A stretch of 64,000 bases of DNA. Origin: Trochalopteron elliotii. Taxonomy: Eukaryota > Chordata > Aves > Passeriformes > Leiothrichidae. This document shows positions 24,294 to 36,724 of the stretch, in pieces. The notes beneath the pieces were generated by a model. That model made no database searches and was not told the origin of the DNA. It was given only the letters and a program-made list of their open reading frames with translations. Within the stretch, counting starts at the first letter, position 1. Each line of letters opens with the position of its first letter. The stretch is from the NCBI GenBank assembly GCA_024734555.1, contig JANPWX010000055.1:2202312-2266311 (forward strand). The letters run 5' to 3'. The position numbers and the translations under genes are program-made.

Positions 24294-24370
24294 GGGTGTT
24301 TTTTGTTTTCGTTTTTTTGTTTTGTTGGTTTGGTGTGGTGGTGGTGTGTTTGGTGTTTTTTTTTTTTTTT
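24294..24370 (+). repeat. T/G-rich low-complexity tract ending in T15
   Basis: About 75 bases made almost only of T and G (TTTTTTGTTTTCG... GGTGTGGTGGTGGTGTG...) and ending in an uninterrupted T15 at 24356-24370. A very similar T/G-only tract occurs at about 42166-42260. Confidence 0.85.
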
Positions 24371-26430
24371 AATTTGGCAACTTGGCTGAGGTTTTGGGAA
24401 GGAGATGTGTACAGGCAACAATCTTCTGTTCTCTTCCTGTTGCTTTATGGTACATGCAGCAGAGGCTGGGTATAAGATACACACATGAGAGTCAGACAAA
24501 GGATTTCACAGATGTTAAGGAAAAGAGGAACAGGGGAAAGAATAATAATAAAAAAATAGTCAGGAATGGCAGCCTCACATCTTTGTATCCACTTCTAGTT
24601 ACAGAACTGTCAGTGAGAAACTTTGCCTTGGAATAAAATGGATGTAGAAATTTGGAGCTCTCTTTGTCTTGCTTTACAAAGTTGTTGTTTTGTTTTTTTA
24701 AAAGCTCTTTGTAAGTGGAAGTAATGCATTAACTCAAGTATACTTGACATGTTCACCCACATGTTCCAGTGTTGGTTTGAGGACATTTTTTTCTCCTGCT
24801 TCTTTTAGTTTTTGAAGAATTCTATGATTTGTTGCTCTTAGCAAAGAGAAACCCTGTGGGACAGGGTATTTTTGAAAAAAAAGTGTTTGTTAAGAGTACC
24901 TCTAGAGAAGCCTGTGTGTGTAGGAGACTGTTGGGGACTCCATGTAGGTTAGTGCTAGGTGTTTGGTGGCTACGTGTGGCTAAAATCATGTCCCTTCAGG
25001 GTGAAGAAGGTTTATGGTGGCAACTGGGCATGAAGGGCTTTGCTGTGTATTTTAAAAGTTGCAATCACGTGAGAAAACCATCTGTGCTTTCACCAAAAAA
25101 TTGCTGGGCCCTCTGTGGGCTGAGAAATGCATACCATGATATGCTGTGTGCTTTGGGCCTTGGTGTATGCTCTGTATAAATATCCAGGGACAAAGATGAA
25201 GGAATGTCATTATGTTGTTAATTCCAATGTATGGCGTGTGCGTTTTCTGCCTTTTTCTGTCCCTTCCTCTGAGGTAACACATTCATGCCTGCAAAATGTT
25301 AATGTGCTTGCTCATGGCAAAGGTCATAGGTCTGATGGAAGGGGTGGTGCCAGGAACTGTGTCCCAGGTTTTCAGGCACATTTCTCTCTCTTTAAGAGCC
25401 CCCACATCTCTCTGGTTTCACTCCTCATTTCTGTCTATACTGTGCTTTTCCTTTCTGTTTTCCTGTATCTCTTGGTGTGGATGTGCTGGGTGCAGCTGCT
25501 TCCCTGGTGCTGTGTTGTGCCAGCCCCTGGATTCTCCCATTACCCTTTCTCTCAGGATGCTGAGATGATCAGGCTGTTGCTGATGCATGTGCAGTCCACT
25601 TCGTGCTGCCAGCAGAGAAGGTGATTGTCTCTCAGCCAGCTCTTAAAGGCGCTTTTTTTTTTCCTACCTGTAAATTGTCTTTTGTGTTTTGCCTATAAAG
25701 GAATTCAGTATTCTGTCCATGAAGATTAAGATGTGTGCAGTCCTCACACCAGCACTACCTTGTCCAATGTGTTGGCTGCCGTGTGCCACAGACGAGCACA
25801 GACTGTCCAGTCAGTGCTTGAATCTGTCTCTGAGGAAAACAATGGGTTTGGGATGACTGTGGTCAGGGAAAAGAAAAGAGGTTTTTCTACCTTAAATTTC
25901 AGCAGAATTTTTGCTATTACAAAAGACCACAGTTCCCCATCTTAGTCTGCAGAAGGCATCCACAAACAAAGTAGGAGACTGTGTAATGTCAAGCAAGAGG
26001 CTGTTTGTCTTTTAACTCAAAAAAACCCTAGCGTGCTGGTCAGAGCCTTACCTCAAACTAGAAAGTGTAATTTTTGCCCATTGGACATTGTCTCAGTTTT
26101 TTCCACCTGTAGGGCTGTAATCTGTGACAATACATAGCACAGACAGTGTAGTGCCCGACTTTTTGTAGATACACCTTGAGAAACAAGGGAAAGGAACATA
26201 AAGAGACTTATTTTAGAGTGCAGATGGAGTCCATTGGACAAAGTGGGAAAAGATCCTCAACTCTAGCACTTAGAGCAAGACCTCTTATCCAGGCCAAAAA
26301 GAAACTGGAAGAGAAAAGCATTGAAACTGCAACTTTCAGAGAAAACTTGAAAGCTGGGGGAGAGGCAGAGGACAGCAGTGCATGAATATTATAATTTGAT
26401 CTTGCTTAGAGTATAATATGCCCAAATATA

Positions 26431-26757
26431 CCTAAAGGGGGCCTACAGGAGAGCTGAAGAGGAACTTTTTACAAAGGCATGTAGTGACAGGACAAGGGGA
26501 AATGGCTTTAAACTGAAAAAGGATGGGTTTAGATCAGGTGTTAGGAAGAAATTGTTCCCTGTGAGGGTGGTGAGGCACTGGAACAGGTTGCTCAGAGAAG
26601 CCGTGGCTGCCCCATCCCTGGTAGTGTCCAAGGCCAGTTTGGAAGGGGCTCTGAGCAACCTGATCTAGTGGAAAATGTCTCAGCCTATGCAAGGGGTGTT
26701 GTATCAAGATGATCGGTAAGGTCCTTTTCAAACCAAAGCATTGTTTGTTTCTATGAA
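26431..26757 (+). mobile_element. CR1-type LINE, 3' end fragment, + strand
   Basis: The segment has the signature strings of the avian CR1 3' region in order: GGCATGTAGTGACAGGACAA, AATGGCTTTAAACTGAAAAA, GAAGAAATTGTTCCCTGTGA, GGGTGGTGAGGCACTGGAAC, AGGTTGCTCAGAGAAGC, CCCATCCCTGGTAGTGTCCA, GAGCAACCTGATCTAGTGGA and GGTAAGGTCCTTTTCAAACC, ending near TTTCTATGAAAA, a degenerate copy of the CR1 terminal octamer. It is severely 5'-truncated, holding about 330 bp of an element of several kilobases, and carries no intact reverse transcriptase. It is diverged from the young consensus, so it is an old, immobile copy. The left boundary is approximate. Confidence 0.93.
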
Positions 26758-27280
26758 AATTTGCTTCTGACTTATTTCATTGAGCATGTGGGAGGGTTAA
26801 TTTTTAAAGATCTTATGTAGCCTGAGGCTGCCACAGGGCACTAAGTGGTTCTTCTGAATGTCTCAACACCTTCAGTTAATTTTGTGAAATGGCTCAGCAT
26901 AAAGTTGGGGAAGAGGCTGAGGGGAAAGGGAAAGATTTGTTAGGTGGTTGTGAGGAATGAATGATCACTAACTACTGTGTTCATGACAAAGAAAGCTGGT
27001 GCATGGCTGACCTTATCTGTGCTCTAGGGTTGAGCCTGCTATTTCTCAATAGATATCTATACTGCACTTCTGAGGAAATTTGGTGGTTTGAAACCCTTGT
27101 GCTAGAAAAACACTGGTAATGAGGTCCCGAACCTTTCAGTTCTGGATTTGCATTCCAGTGCAGCTGTGAATGGCACTGCCAGAATCCCTGTCCATTTAAC
27201 AGCTGTTTTAAAGTTTAGCTAGATTCAAACCTTACAGTTCCTAATGGGAAAGTGCTATTTCATAATTTGGTTCGTCCAAC

Positions 27281-27295
27281 TTTTTTTTTTTTTTT
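27281..27295 (+). repeat. Poly-T run (T15)
   Basis: Simple homopolymer about 520 bp downstream of the CR1 fragment, with no evident relation to it. Confidence 0.85.
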
Positions 27296-27838
27296 CTCTG
27301 ATGGTTTATAGCCTTAAATGCTACCTACAAAGTTTTCCAGCTCACCAGCCCCACCTAACACTAATCCCCATTGTTGTAGACAAATGGCCATGCAGTCAGA
27401 GAGAAAGGTGGTGTCTAATTGCGTTTTGGATTGAGGTATAATTGAACACTTCATTGCTCCTCCTGTGGCTAAACATGAGAGATGAGAAGATGCAGGATGC
27501 CTTTCCCTCGGGCTGCCAATAAGGTGTGTACCACCAGCAACGAGGTCACCTATTGGCAGTGGTGCTGCTGGCAGCCCTATAACCTCAGCCAGGCTATGGA
27601 TGCATTGCAGAGATAAATGATACTGATGCTTTTGGTGGTCTGATTCCATGCAAGAGCTCTTGGAGGAGAGATGTGGGCTCTATTTCCATGTCCAGGGACT
27701 TGGAGGAAGGTGTTTAGTGGTCAGAGGTGTGGGTAGTGGGAATGTGGTGGGCAAATACTTTGTCTCGCGTTCTAATATCCTTTTCAGATTTATTCAAAAT
27801 TATCCATTCCTCCCCCGCTGTTACTAAGGAGTTTGTAT

Positions 27839-27871
27839 TTAATATGTACATCTAAAATATGTACATATTAA
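27839..27871. repeat. 13-bp perfect inverted repeat, 7-nt loop
   Basis: TTAATATGTACAT (27839-27851) is the exact reverse complement of ATGTACATATTAA (27859-27871), separated by seven bases. It is AT-rich and could extrude as a cruciform. Each arm also contains the self-complementary ATGTACAT or TGTACA core. Confidence 0.85.
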
Positions 27872-30493
27872 GGCTATATGATACAGAAGTGTTTGGGGGT
27901 ATGAGCTGGTGCTTTTTAGAGAAGGAGAAAAAACATTATCATGTTTAATAGAGACATAATTATTAGAAGCACTGTGCTTATGTAGAACTAGCATCAATAT
28001 TTGTAATTTCACCAACTTCAAAGTGTTTCAAAATTGTAACATTTGTTTCAGTATTTCTAATTTCTTTCAAATGTTCATGAGTTTTGCCTGTCATAAAACC
28101 AAACAACAAAGTCCTTAGTAGTCAGATAATATTTCTTCTAAATTGTATGACTCATCAGGAAGCTTGACCCACTGGGGAGCATTTTCCAAGTGGGGCAGGG
28201 ATTAAGCTTCAACTGCACAGATTCATCAAAGATGATGAGTTGAACACCCTAGAATCCCTCTGTGCTCTGAAACTGCTCCCTGATGTTGTGTAATATGCAG
28301 GAGAGGGGACTGCCTGTGATGCTCTGAGAGGTGCCATGGGGTTTCTGGGCACCATAGGAGAGGATGAGGAAGGAAAATAGCTTTAAAGCCTGTTAGCATT
28401 AAAAGATGATGAGAAAATACCTTCCTGTCATCACTTTATTTCATTAGGTTGCTAATGAGTTTCCTCTAGGGATAGTAATGGGGTAGTTCTGATGCTTTTA
28501 TCCAATTAGTGAGTGATCCCAGGAGTATATCCTTTTGTTGTGAAAACACATCGAGGTTCATTCCTCCTGGAGCATTGCATCCTGCAGGTGCTCCGAAGGC
28601 AATGAAATGCCATGTGAAGGTGCATGCTAGGCCAGGTCCTTCATTACTAATTGCTGATGTTAGCCTGATCTATGGTTTTGAGATGGAGCCCTGGAGGGCA
28701 ATGGACTCTCCTGTGAAAGTAAGTGAAATGCCAAAGATGCGAATAAAGTTTCATTATGAGTTTTGAGGTTACTTGTAAGTTGAGACACTGGGAGAATTCG
28801 CATTTTAAAAACCCTCTTGTAGATAGGAAACAAAAGATAAGTGCCTTTGATGCTACTGCCTCAAGGGATATCCAGGACCGGTTCCTTGCCAGCTGCTTAT
28901 GCGTGTAGGAACCTTTGCTTCTGGTACTGTAGTCACCTCCGGGTTTTAGCCTGATTTAAAATGACATGGAAGAAGGAATTAGCAACAGCACTGATGCAGC
29001 TGACACGTTTGGTTGTGGGTGGTCTTCCATTAGTGAAAAGAACTTAAGCTATTCCTTGTTCTTCGTTTTTGTTCTCTGCAGGTAGCCAACAGCTGCAACT
29101 GTCACTTCTCTCGTAGGGCACTGCATCTGGCTTTGCAGCAGGCAGTTTTGTCCCTGGCCAGTGTCTACCACAAGAGAATTTATGTATTTCTGTATTTTTT
29201 TAGTTGCTCTCTGTCCTTTTAATTCTACAATTTTCCTTTGTTGCCCTGCCTTCACCAAGACCCTGGTGCTCTGTGTTATTTATATACCTGGGGCTGTGCA
29301 GTGCATGGTACAATGAAAGAAGAACACAGAATACATGAACACTGCATTTCACATTCTACAAGGTTAGAGGTAAGTTATTGAGGTTGCTTAAACAGTTTTT
29401 TCCTGCCTCCAAGGTTAGTGTGAGCTTTATAGTACAGTGCTTTATCTTTGATTCTTTACCATCAAGATGCTCATAAGCTGCTTCCTTTTCCCTTTAGAGC
29501 TGCAATATGGGGAGTTTCCAAGCCCTGCAGTGGTAGGCTGTTTTGCAGAGGGGTTACATGCTCTTTTAAAATGCAATTGGAAGAGAGACTGGTTTTTAAC
29601 TTCTTCCTGTCAGTACAAATGCAAACCTATGGCAAAAAGAAAGAGGCACTAGTTACCCTTTTCAGCTTATTTTTTTGTCCCCCAGCTTTTTCAGGTATTG
29701 AAGGAATGCTGAGAGGTGTCTGACAAGCCCCACCGATGCATAACAAACAGTGCTAGAGTAGGCTCCCAGTGGATTGGGTACAGGGTAGGGCTGTGATGCT
29801 TGCCTGGACTGTCTTTTGGCTTTGTGAATCTTGATTCAGCCTGGACAGCAAACAGCAAAACAGTGTTTTTCATTTCCTTGAGTGTGATATGGACCATATC
29901 ATCATTTGATAAATGTGCCGTGTTCCAGAGTGAACAGCAAAATTACTGAGTGTCAGGTTATTTGGCCTCTGTCTTGGCAGCATTCTGTTTCTCTTTTTTC
30001 GGCAGAGAGAAGGATGAGTAATGTTGGCTGTGATGCTGGGGCAGCTATGAGTTGGATTGGGACCAATGAAGCAGTTAAGATGCCCCCTCACAGATTTTAC
30101 ATGTGGTTTTTAGAAACTGCTACCCTGATGGCCTTCAGTCTAGTGGCCTGGGAGTGGCAGCTCTTTCCCCAAAAATCCCCTTACCAATCAAACCTTCATT
30201 CATTTGAGAGGGAGAAAAACCTTCAGCAGGGGGTCTGCTGAAGGCAGTCTGGCCTGGCAGGCTCTGGTACCCTCCCAAAGAGAGGGCTGGCAGAAGCACA
30301 GCTTTTCTGCTTTCCAGAGGAGATACTGCATGTCTCTCCCTCTGGGAATAGCCTGGACCTTCCCAGAGCACAGCAAGCTGCTGTCCAGACCCCAGACTCC
30401 TGGGGATGTGGTGGACATCAACAACATAAGCCAAGCATTATTCATATTTATCCAAGCCTCTGGGCAGTCTCCAGCCAGAAACACTTTAAGAGA

Positions 30494-30510
30494 TCCTGTC
30501 CAGGACAGGA
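30494..30510. repeat. 8-bp perfect palindrome with one central base
   Basis: TCCTGTCC and GGACAGGA are separated by a single A. Short palindromes of this size occur by chance, so it is recorded for completeness. Confidence 0.7.
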
Positions 30511-33500
30511 CAAACCAGAGAGAGTGTTGTGTGAGCTCCCCTCTTAAAGAATGTATTTAGAAAAGCCTCACATGTGATAAAAAAAAGAGATTGAGTGGAG
30601 TAAAATCTGCTAATTTTTCCTTTTTTTTTTTTTTAATGAAGGACAAAAAGCTGAGCTATCTCTTGCTGCAGCTGGGCAAGATGTTTAATATGACACATGA
30701 GTAATTTTATTTCCTCATATGTAATCTTCTAGACTCACCTATTCAAGAGGAAGGAATGCATTCTTTCCAATTTTCACCTCATGTCTGGTGAAAATGTGAG
30801 AGATCAGATAGCAGGGAATTTAAAAGGAAAACCTAATCTAATCCCTTGGTTGGGCAATATGGTATTTTTTCCCTAATCCTGGATTGCTCAGTACACTCCT
30901 CTCCTCTTAGCACCTCCCTCCTTAGTGCAGAAAGGAAAGCATTGAAATGTAATTCTGCCATCAGCAGATGATGGGTTGAAGCTGTCATTTTCCTGCCCAT
31001 ACAATAGCTGTTTACAATTCCAGTTTCCCTTCCCTCTGAAGAAAGGCTTTGAATTTGGTGTTGATATTAGTACCTGCTCCAGTAAGTCACAGCTGCTGGG
31101 CCTGAATGTGGGGGCTCCTCTCCTTTCACAGCTCATGCTTTTCTTCTGTGGGAAGAGAAGATAAGGTGACTAATTTGGGGAGAGAGATGGAAGGAAGAAA
31201 GGAGCTGACCTATGGCTTTGAAAGTGCTGGGTTCATTCCTCCTCATTTCCTAATTGGTAGGGACTGTTTTCTGTTCAGGGAGAAGTTCATTGGAGACAGA
31301 GGCAGGGAGAGCTTCCATCACAGACTGATGTGACTTCCATCTACTGACTTAGCAGAAAAAGAAGGTAATTCACTTTCTTTTCAGACTTTGGCCTTTGTCC
31401 TAAGATTACTCAAGTCTTTTGCTTCACGAAAATTGGAGACCATCCCATTTTACATGTGAAGTGCCAAGATACCAAATGGCCTTTCCTTTCTGCCACCAGT
31501 GATGTTGTTTTACTATCCTTTGCAGCTGTGCATCTTATCAGTTATAAAACTGAGCCTGACTACCTCCTGCAGGATATAGATGTGGGCCTGCTCCATGTGT
31601 CTGCTTCTCCCATCTGCTTGTGCTGGGAGCTGCAGGTGATAAAAAGGGATTTGATTAATTCAACCCAGTCAGAATTTTGGATCCTCCAGCTGGCCAAAGA
31701 TAGGCTTTTTCAGTGGGTCACCAGCAATTATAAAATGAGAGAAGGAGAGCAAAGAAGGGTGCAAAGTTGTGCTTAGAGTGTACTAGGCAATACTTTGGAA
31801 CAAAAATTTTTCCAAGCTTGAAAGAAGCCAATAAGGATGTGAAATACAGAGAGAAAGAAAAGAGGGAGGAAATAAGCTGGGACAGCAAAATCACCACTCA
31901 ACTCCACCCAATTTGATCCAATGGCTGAAAAAGAAAAAGATGTGTATTCCTCTCCTGCAGGAGACACAGCTTGCTGTCTCAAGAGGCAGTTTCCTGGCAG
32001 GTTAGCTCTCCTGCCCACTTCTGCCTGCATCATGAGGACCATGCCCAGATGATCCCTGAACCCAGGGTTCTCCTGGGTTTTGCTGTGTCTGAGCTGTGCC
32101 TGGACAGCAGCCCCTGTTTCCTGAATAGCAGCCCCTTTCCCAGCCACCCCTACCCAAACACACAGTGGGAGCTTTTTGTTTCTGATTCAGTCACTTTGCA
32201 AACAGTGTCACAATTTGTCAGGTGCTGAGCATGATATTTGCTTGATGGAAATGTTGGCCCTATTGTGAATCAATCCTAACAGCTTCTCACAGCGAGGTTG
32301 TAAGACAATGAGACAAATTTACTACACAGGCAGACAAAGCAGCTTCTATTATGTGTGGAACCACAAAAAATAGGAGGAAAAATGAAAACCAGTGAAAATA
32401 TCTTCATGATGGGTGGTTGCAGGCACAACAGTGCACATCAGCAGCTGACTGGAGTGATGAAGGTGTTGGGGACAGCCAGGTGAGCCTGGAGGGCTCCTGC
32501 CTGATGTGGCTGAGCTGGGGATGTGTGCGGAAACACAGGGAAGATTTCAAAGCCATTCTCTGAAGAGTCTGCTCAAACAGACAGGCAGTGGGAAAACACG
32601 TTTGTTTTTTAAAATGGTGACCTTTCACTGATTCTAAGAAAGTAGGGCATCAGGTAATACTTATGAAGGTACCACAATATATGCATTTGCTTGTAATTCC
32701 AGCCTTCTGCAGGGGAGAAGGGTAGCTTAAAATTTCCCAGTGGAATATTCCCATTTTAAAAACATTTTTGACATAATATTTTCCAACTGAAATCTTCTGG
32801 AGAAGATGTTGATTTTTTTAAAAAAACCTCCCAACATGACCAATATACTTATATATTCATCTTATAAGTAAAATATAGAAGGGTTGATATTACAATTCCT
32901 TTTCTTCATCCTGAGATCTTCTTTTCACTCTGATTCAGAAGAGAAAAGTGATTTTATTTTGATTTGAAATATGAGAATTTTCCAACAAATAGGAATGCAA
33001 GCCAAAGTTGTTATTTGGTAGCATTTGTGAAACTGCCCGGGCTATGATTAACTTTTTATGATAGAAATATGTTGTAATAACCACATCTAGTGCTGGTCAG
33101 CCTCTATGACACTTAGCCCCTTCTGACCTTTCAGAGACTGAAGGAACATGGAAGATGAATTGTCCTCTGACTGCTAGCAGGAGCTTCTTGACGTCATGAT
33201 TAAAATAAGTTATCAGAGTAATATTGGATGGCCATCCAAATTTTTCCAGCTAAAGAGGGAGGTCAGTTTCCACGGATGTGTGAAAGCTGAATGTACATCA
33301 GGTATATGGTTAATGGTTGTTTTTTTCCTTCTCTGTCTGAGAATGTTCTGTCTTCTTCTGCAGTTACTGGTGGGAGTAGAAAGCCAAGTAGTCACTTACT
33401 GGCAACAGCTCTTGTCTTACAGAGAGGATGAAAGTGATGTGTGATGTTAGAGCTTCTGCCCTGAAGAGGTGTTGATCTGCTCTTTAGCCATTTCTGCAGC

Positions 33501-35755
33501 TCCTTTCTGGAGCAGTTGGACCATCAATTACCCTCTCTCAGGGAGGGACACCAGGGTGGTGGGTCCTGGCAGGATGATGATCTCTCCCACCATGCTCTGG
33601 TTGCTGAGCACCACATTGTGCTCAGCTCAGCAGGATGAGAATTTTGTACAAGTCAAATTTCCATGAGATTTGGCCCTCTGGACTGAGGAGCTCCCATTCA
33701 ACTGGTCTGGGCAGCAGAATAAAGGAAGGAAGGAGGGTAAGACTGAAGGGTGTTGGTAACTGCAACCTGGAAAAAAATACAAGAGATAGGCAAAAGAGCA
33801 AGGCAGTGTTTGTTACAGTAAGTTATGTCTGGACAAGGGATTGCTGATTTGTCAGTCACAGAACAGTGTCTGCTTGTACTGGTTTTACTGTTCCAGACAT
33901 ATGTCTCCCACAGGATTTAAGAACTTTCTTGGGAAGAGACCATGTGAATGTGCAGTTCTTGCCATTAAGACTAATGCATTTCCTTCTAATGGCTCTGCTG
34001 TGATGAATCAGTCCCCATGTGCACTCCTTGATAGTTGGTGTCACGCCCTGTTGGCTCTGGAAAAATTGTGAGTACTGGTATGTGTGAAGAAGTCAGTATG
34101 AGGAGAGGAGGAATTATTCCTGAAGGATAATTTCAGGCTGGGGAGACTATCCCTACTCAATGGTTGTTAGCATGTGAGAGAGTCTTCTCCAGAGGACCAT
34201 TTTTGCCAACATAATTCTGGCTCCAGACTGTCCTCTGGAAGAGCCCATCTCTATTGACTGCAGGCAGTCCACGGAAAGCAGTCTTAAAATTAGTTTTTAT
34301 GTGGACCCTTCCTACAGGATGAATAGATGTATATGCTTGTTAGTGTTTGACAAATCCTTCCAAATTAAAAAAAAAAAGGCAAGAAAAATTCATTCTTGCA
34401 AAAATTTTTTTTTCTTTTTTTAGTTTTGTTCTTGTTTTGAGTGTTTTTTGGCAAGATATAAATCTGCTTTGAAGTGGAAGTGGTGGCTTCTTCTGGTGGA
34501 TGCTGGCAAATATGTCAATTTTATAAAGTGCTGCAATATCTCTATGGCCAAATAGAGATGTTGCCATTTTGTCTGCTGTGAACTGCATCTTGAAAATGAG
34601 CTGCTTTGCAGCTGCAAGGGCAGCTGGGAGCCACTTGTTCTGTGATTCGGTCCTAGTGCAGGACATGAAACAAATCTCTTGCCTCCCTTGGGCATATATA
34701 TCTAGGGGGGCACATTTGTCGTGTTTTCCATGAGCTACAATAGATTGCCTGGAAAGTAAAATGCCTGGATTGCTCATGACTGCTGCTCTCTCAGGATTGT
34801 TCTTCAATGGTTCAAACCCATTTCAGCCCTGGCTGCTGAAAGGGGCATGTGTTAGTGGTGGGTTGGGCAGGTGCTTTTGTGCAAGTCCTGATGTTATTCC
34901 ATGGGACAGTCCCTTTTTGGTGAGCTTTGCTCTTAGCCTAACATTTGCTGTTACTCTAATTCATTTACCTCACCAGAATGGCATAAACAAAACCTGCAGG
35001 GGGGAAGGAAAGGGGACAAATCATCTTTATTGTGAATATGTGACACCTCCAGCTGTTGATAATGTACTGAATGGTACCTGGGTGGCTGATATTTGACCTC
35101 TTTATTAGTTTTACTTTTTTTCTTCCTTTGGTTTGTTGGGACCCTGAAAAGCTATAGATAAAATGAAAAAGGACTAAAGAAGGGTAAATCACTTCAGGCA
35201 TTCAAGTGTATTTTGTGATTATTCTGCAGGAAGAGAGATGACAGACTGTGGTTATTTGGTTTATAAGTAGAAGAAAATACGATGAAATAAGCAAGCTCAG
35301 GGGCTTTTTCTTTGCTTGCCATACATGATTGTTTTGTGTGTGTATTTAATAGGGACTTCATTGCTGCAGCAAATCATTGAAGGGAAATATTCAGTAGAAT
35401 CCAAAGAAGGATTAGGCTTTTACAGGAGAATGAATTGCATTCATAACAAGTCTGACTACTGTATACCCACAATGTCACTGCCAATGATTTCTTGCTTTAG
35501 GAGCTGAAAATGTGACCTGGAGGGGCTGCAGAGGGAGTGTCTGTGCACTGCAACTTTCCATCCTTCACTGGATACATGCCACTGCCTGTGTTTCTGTCTG
35601 CCTTGCCCTAAAATACCAACATAGGTATTGGTGGGATATTGAGCAGAGCTCTTGAGCTCGTTGGGCAGTGATTTGATCAGGCGTGACAGCCGCTAAGGAC
35701 CTAAACAAATAGCAAAGAAGCTAATTCTGTTCCCCTATCTAAAATTCTAATCTTG

Positions 35756-35804
35756 TTTGTGACATCATAATTGGTTGCCATAGGGACAATTATGGTGTCA
35801 TAAA
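35756..35804. repeat. 18-bp inverted repeat (one wobble, one G-T) with RFX-like loop
   Basis: The left arm contains TGACATCATAATTG (35760-35773) and the right arm CAATTATGGTGTCA (35787-35800). They match at 13 of 14 positions, and the mismatch becomes a G-U wobble in RNA. Pairing continues outward through one more G-T and three T-A pairs to 35756/35804. The 13-base loop GTTGCCATAGGGA resembles the X-box bound by RFX factors (GTTGCCATGG...AAC), and the left arm has a CRE-like TGACATCA. It could be a regulatory element or a hairpin transcript. The stem is somewhat short for a typical microRNA precursor. Confidence 0.6.
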
Positions 35805-36540
35805 AAAAGGATTAATGATGAGTTTAAGTGAGGATTAGACAGCTGGAACAGATGAACTTTTTAATAACTCCTGCCTGCTCTGAAAGCTACTGTTATGTGC
35901 ATAAAAATATAGCTCCAAATAAAGAATGATGGGCTGCATGAAAGTAAATATGCACTGCAGGAACTGTTATGCATCCAAAAGGGTATTGCTCTAAGCTTCT
36001 GGGGTCTATGAGGATGCTGCACTGCAAAGGAAATTACGTAGAGAAATGCTAGAATGAGCAACAGATCTTCAGTCTCATGTAGACTTTTCCAGGTGTGAAG
36101 CTCCACAGTTTTTTATTTCTGTGCATCTCTTTTTTGTGTATTTAAACATGAAAGACTATCTGTACTTGGGGTTCCACTGTAGTTAGTTTTGAAAATAAGT
36201 ATGAGGGAAGCAATATGTAAAAGATAAATGAATTTTGATAAAACTTAATACATTCACTTGTGAGGGTGCTTCAAATTTTAGTGGCTTGTCTGTTTGGAAT
36301 TGCTTTTGTCAAGAAAATCAGGATTCCTGGAGCTAGCATATTTCGGTATAGATTATCTGATGGTTCAGCTTTTGCCTGTGCTGTAAAAGCTGGGAGGGCT
36401 ACTTAACAGAGAGCAAATCAAGCACACAGGATTCTGGTGCCCAAGCTGGCAGGACCTGAACTACTGCATTAAACGCTCGGCTCACACACGTTTTCCATGC
36501 TGCTGATTGTAGGCAATTTCTAAAGTAAAGTTTTGAGACG

Positions 36541-36724
36541 ATCTGGATTGTTTCTGCAGCGTGGATGTCTGTGCCGGCTGCTTTGTCCCCTCGAGTGCTC
36601 TCTCCTGCTTCCCCGGAGCCAGGCGGGCTCCGTGCGGCCCCGCAGCTCCCGCCGCCGTGTGCGCCGCGCCCTGACCCGCTCTGGCAGCAGCGTGTGAGCA
36701 GGAGGGCCATCAACGAGAATTATT
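36541..36724 (+). promoter_or_regulatory. CpG-rich patch with an exon-like acceptor-ORF-donor structure
   Basis: CpG density rises sharply at about 36575-36690 within AT-rich surroundings. On the + strand a plausible acceptor (TTGTTTCTGCAG, ending 36559) is followed by an open frame that begins ATG at 36565 (MSVPAALSPRVLSPASPEPG...) and stays open to a stop near 36726. A good donor, CGT|GTGAGC, lies at 36693/36694, giving a possible exon of 134 bp. The proline-, alanine- and arginine-rich peptide resembles no protein I know, and its start codon context is weak. It may be an alternative first exon of the downstream gene, a non-coding exon, or just an orphan CpG patch. Confidence 0.3.

Larger units (their letters stand above)
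18881..26430. other. Gene-free stretch with a small CpG-rich patch
   Basis: No gene can be supported. Contents noted are T20 at 19773-19792, a CpG-rich patch at about 21060-21400, small hairpins at 21363-21391 and 21437-21454, T17 at 21558-21574, a T/G-only low-complexity tract at 24294-24370, and an open frame of 172 codons on the minus strand at 22537-23055 that I do not recognise. If the 18-kb island is the DGKI start, this would be DGKI intron 1. Confidence 0.6.
26758..36540. other. Gene-free stretch
   Basis: No gene can be supported. Contents noted are T15 at 27281-27295, a perfect hairpin at 27839-27871, an 8-bp palindrome at 30494-30510, T14 at 30621-30634, and the long hairpin at 35756-35804. 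Open frames near 30200-30560 and 31773-32147 are of chance length and unrecognised. Confidence 0.6.

Noticed and set aside
24811..24830. AGAATTCTATGATTT as a second CR1 3' terminus
   Set aside because: Only the terminal octamer-like string matches. The upstream sequence has none of the CR1 3' signature strings.
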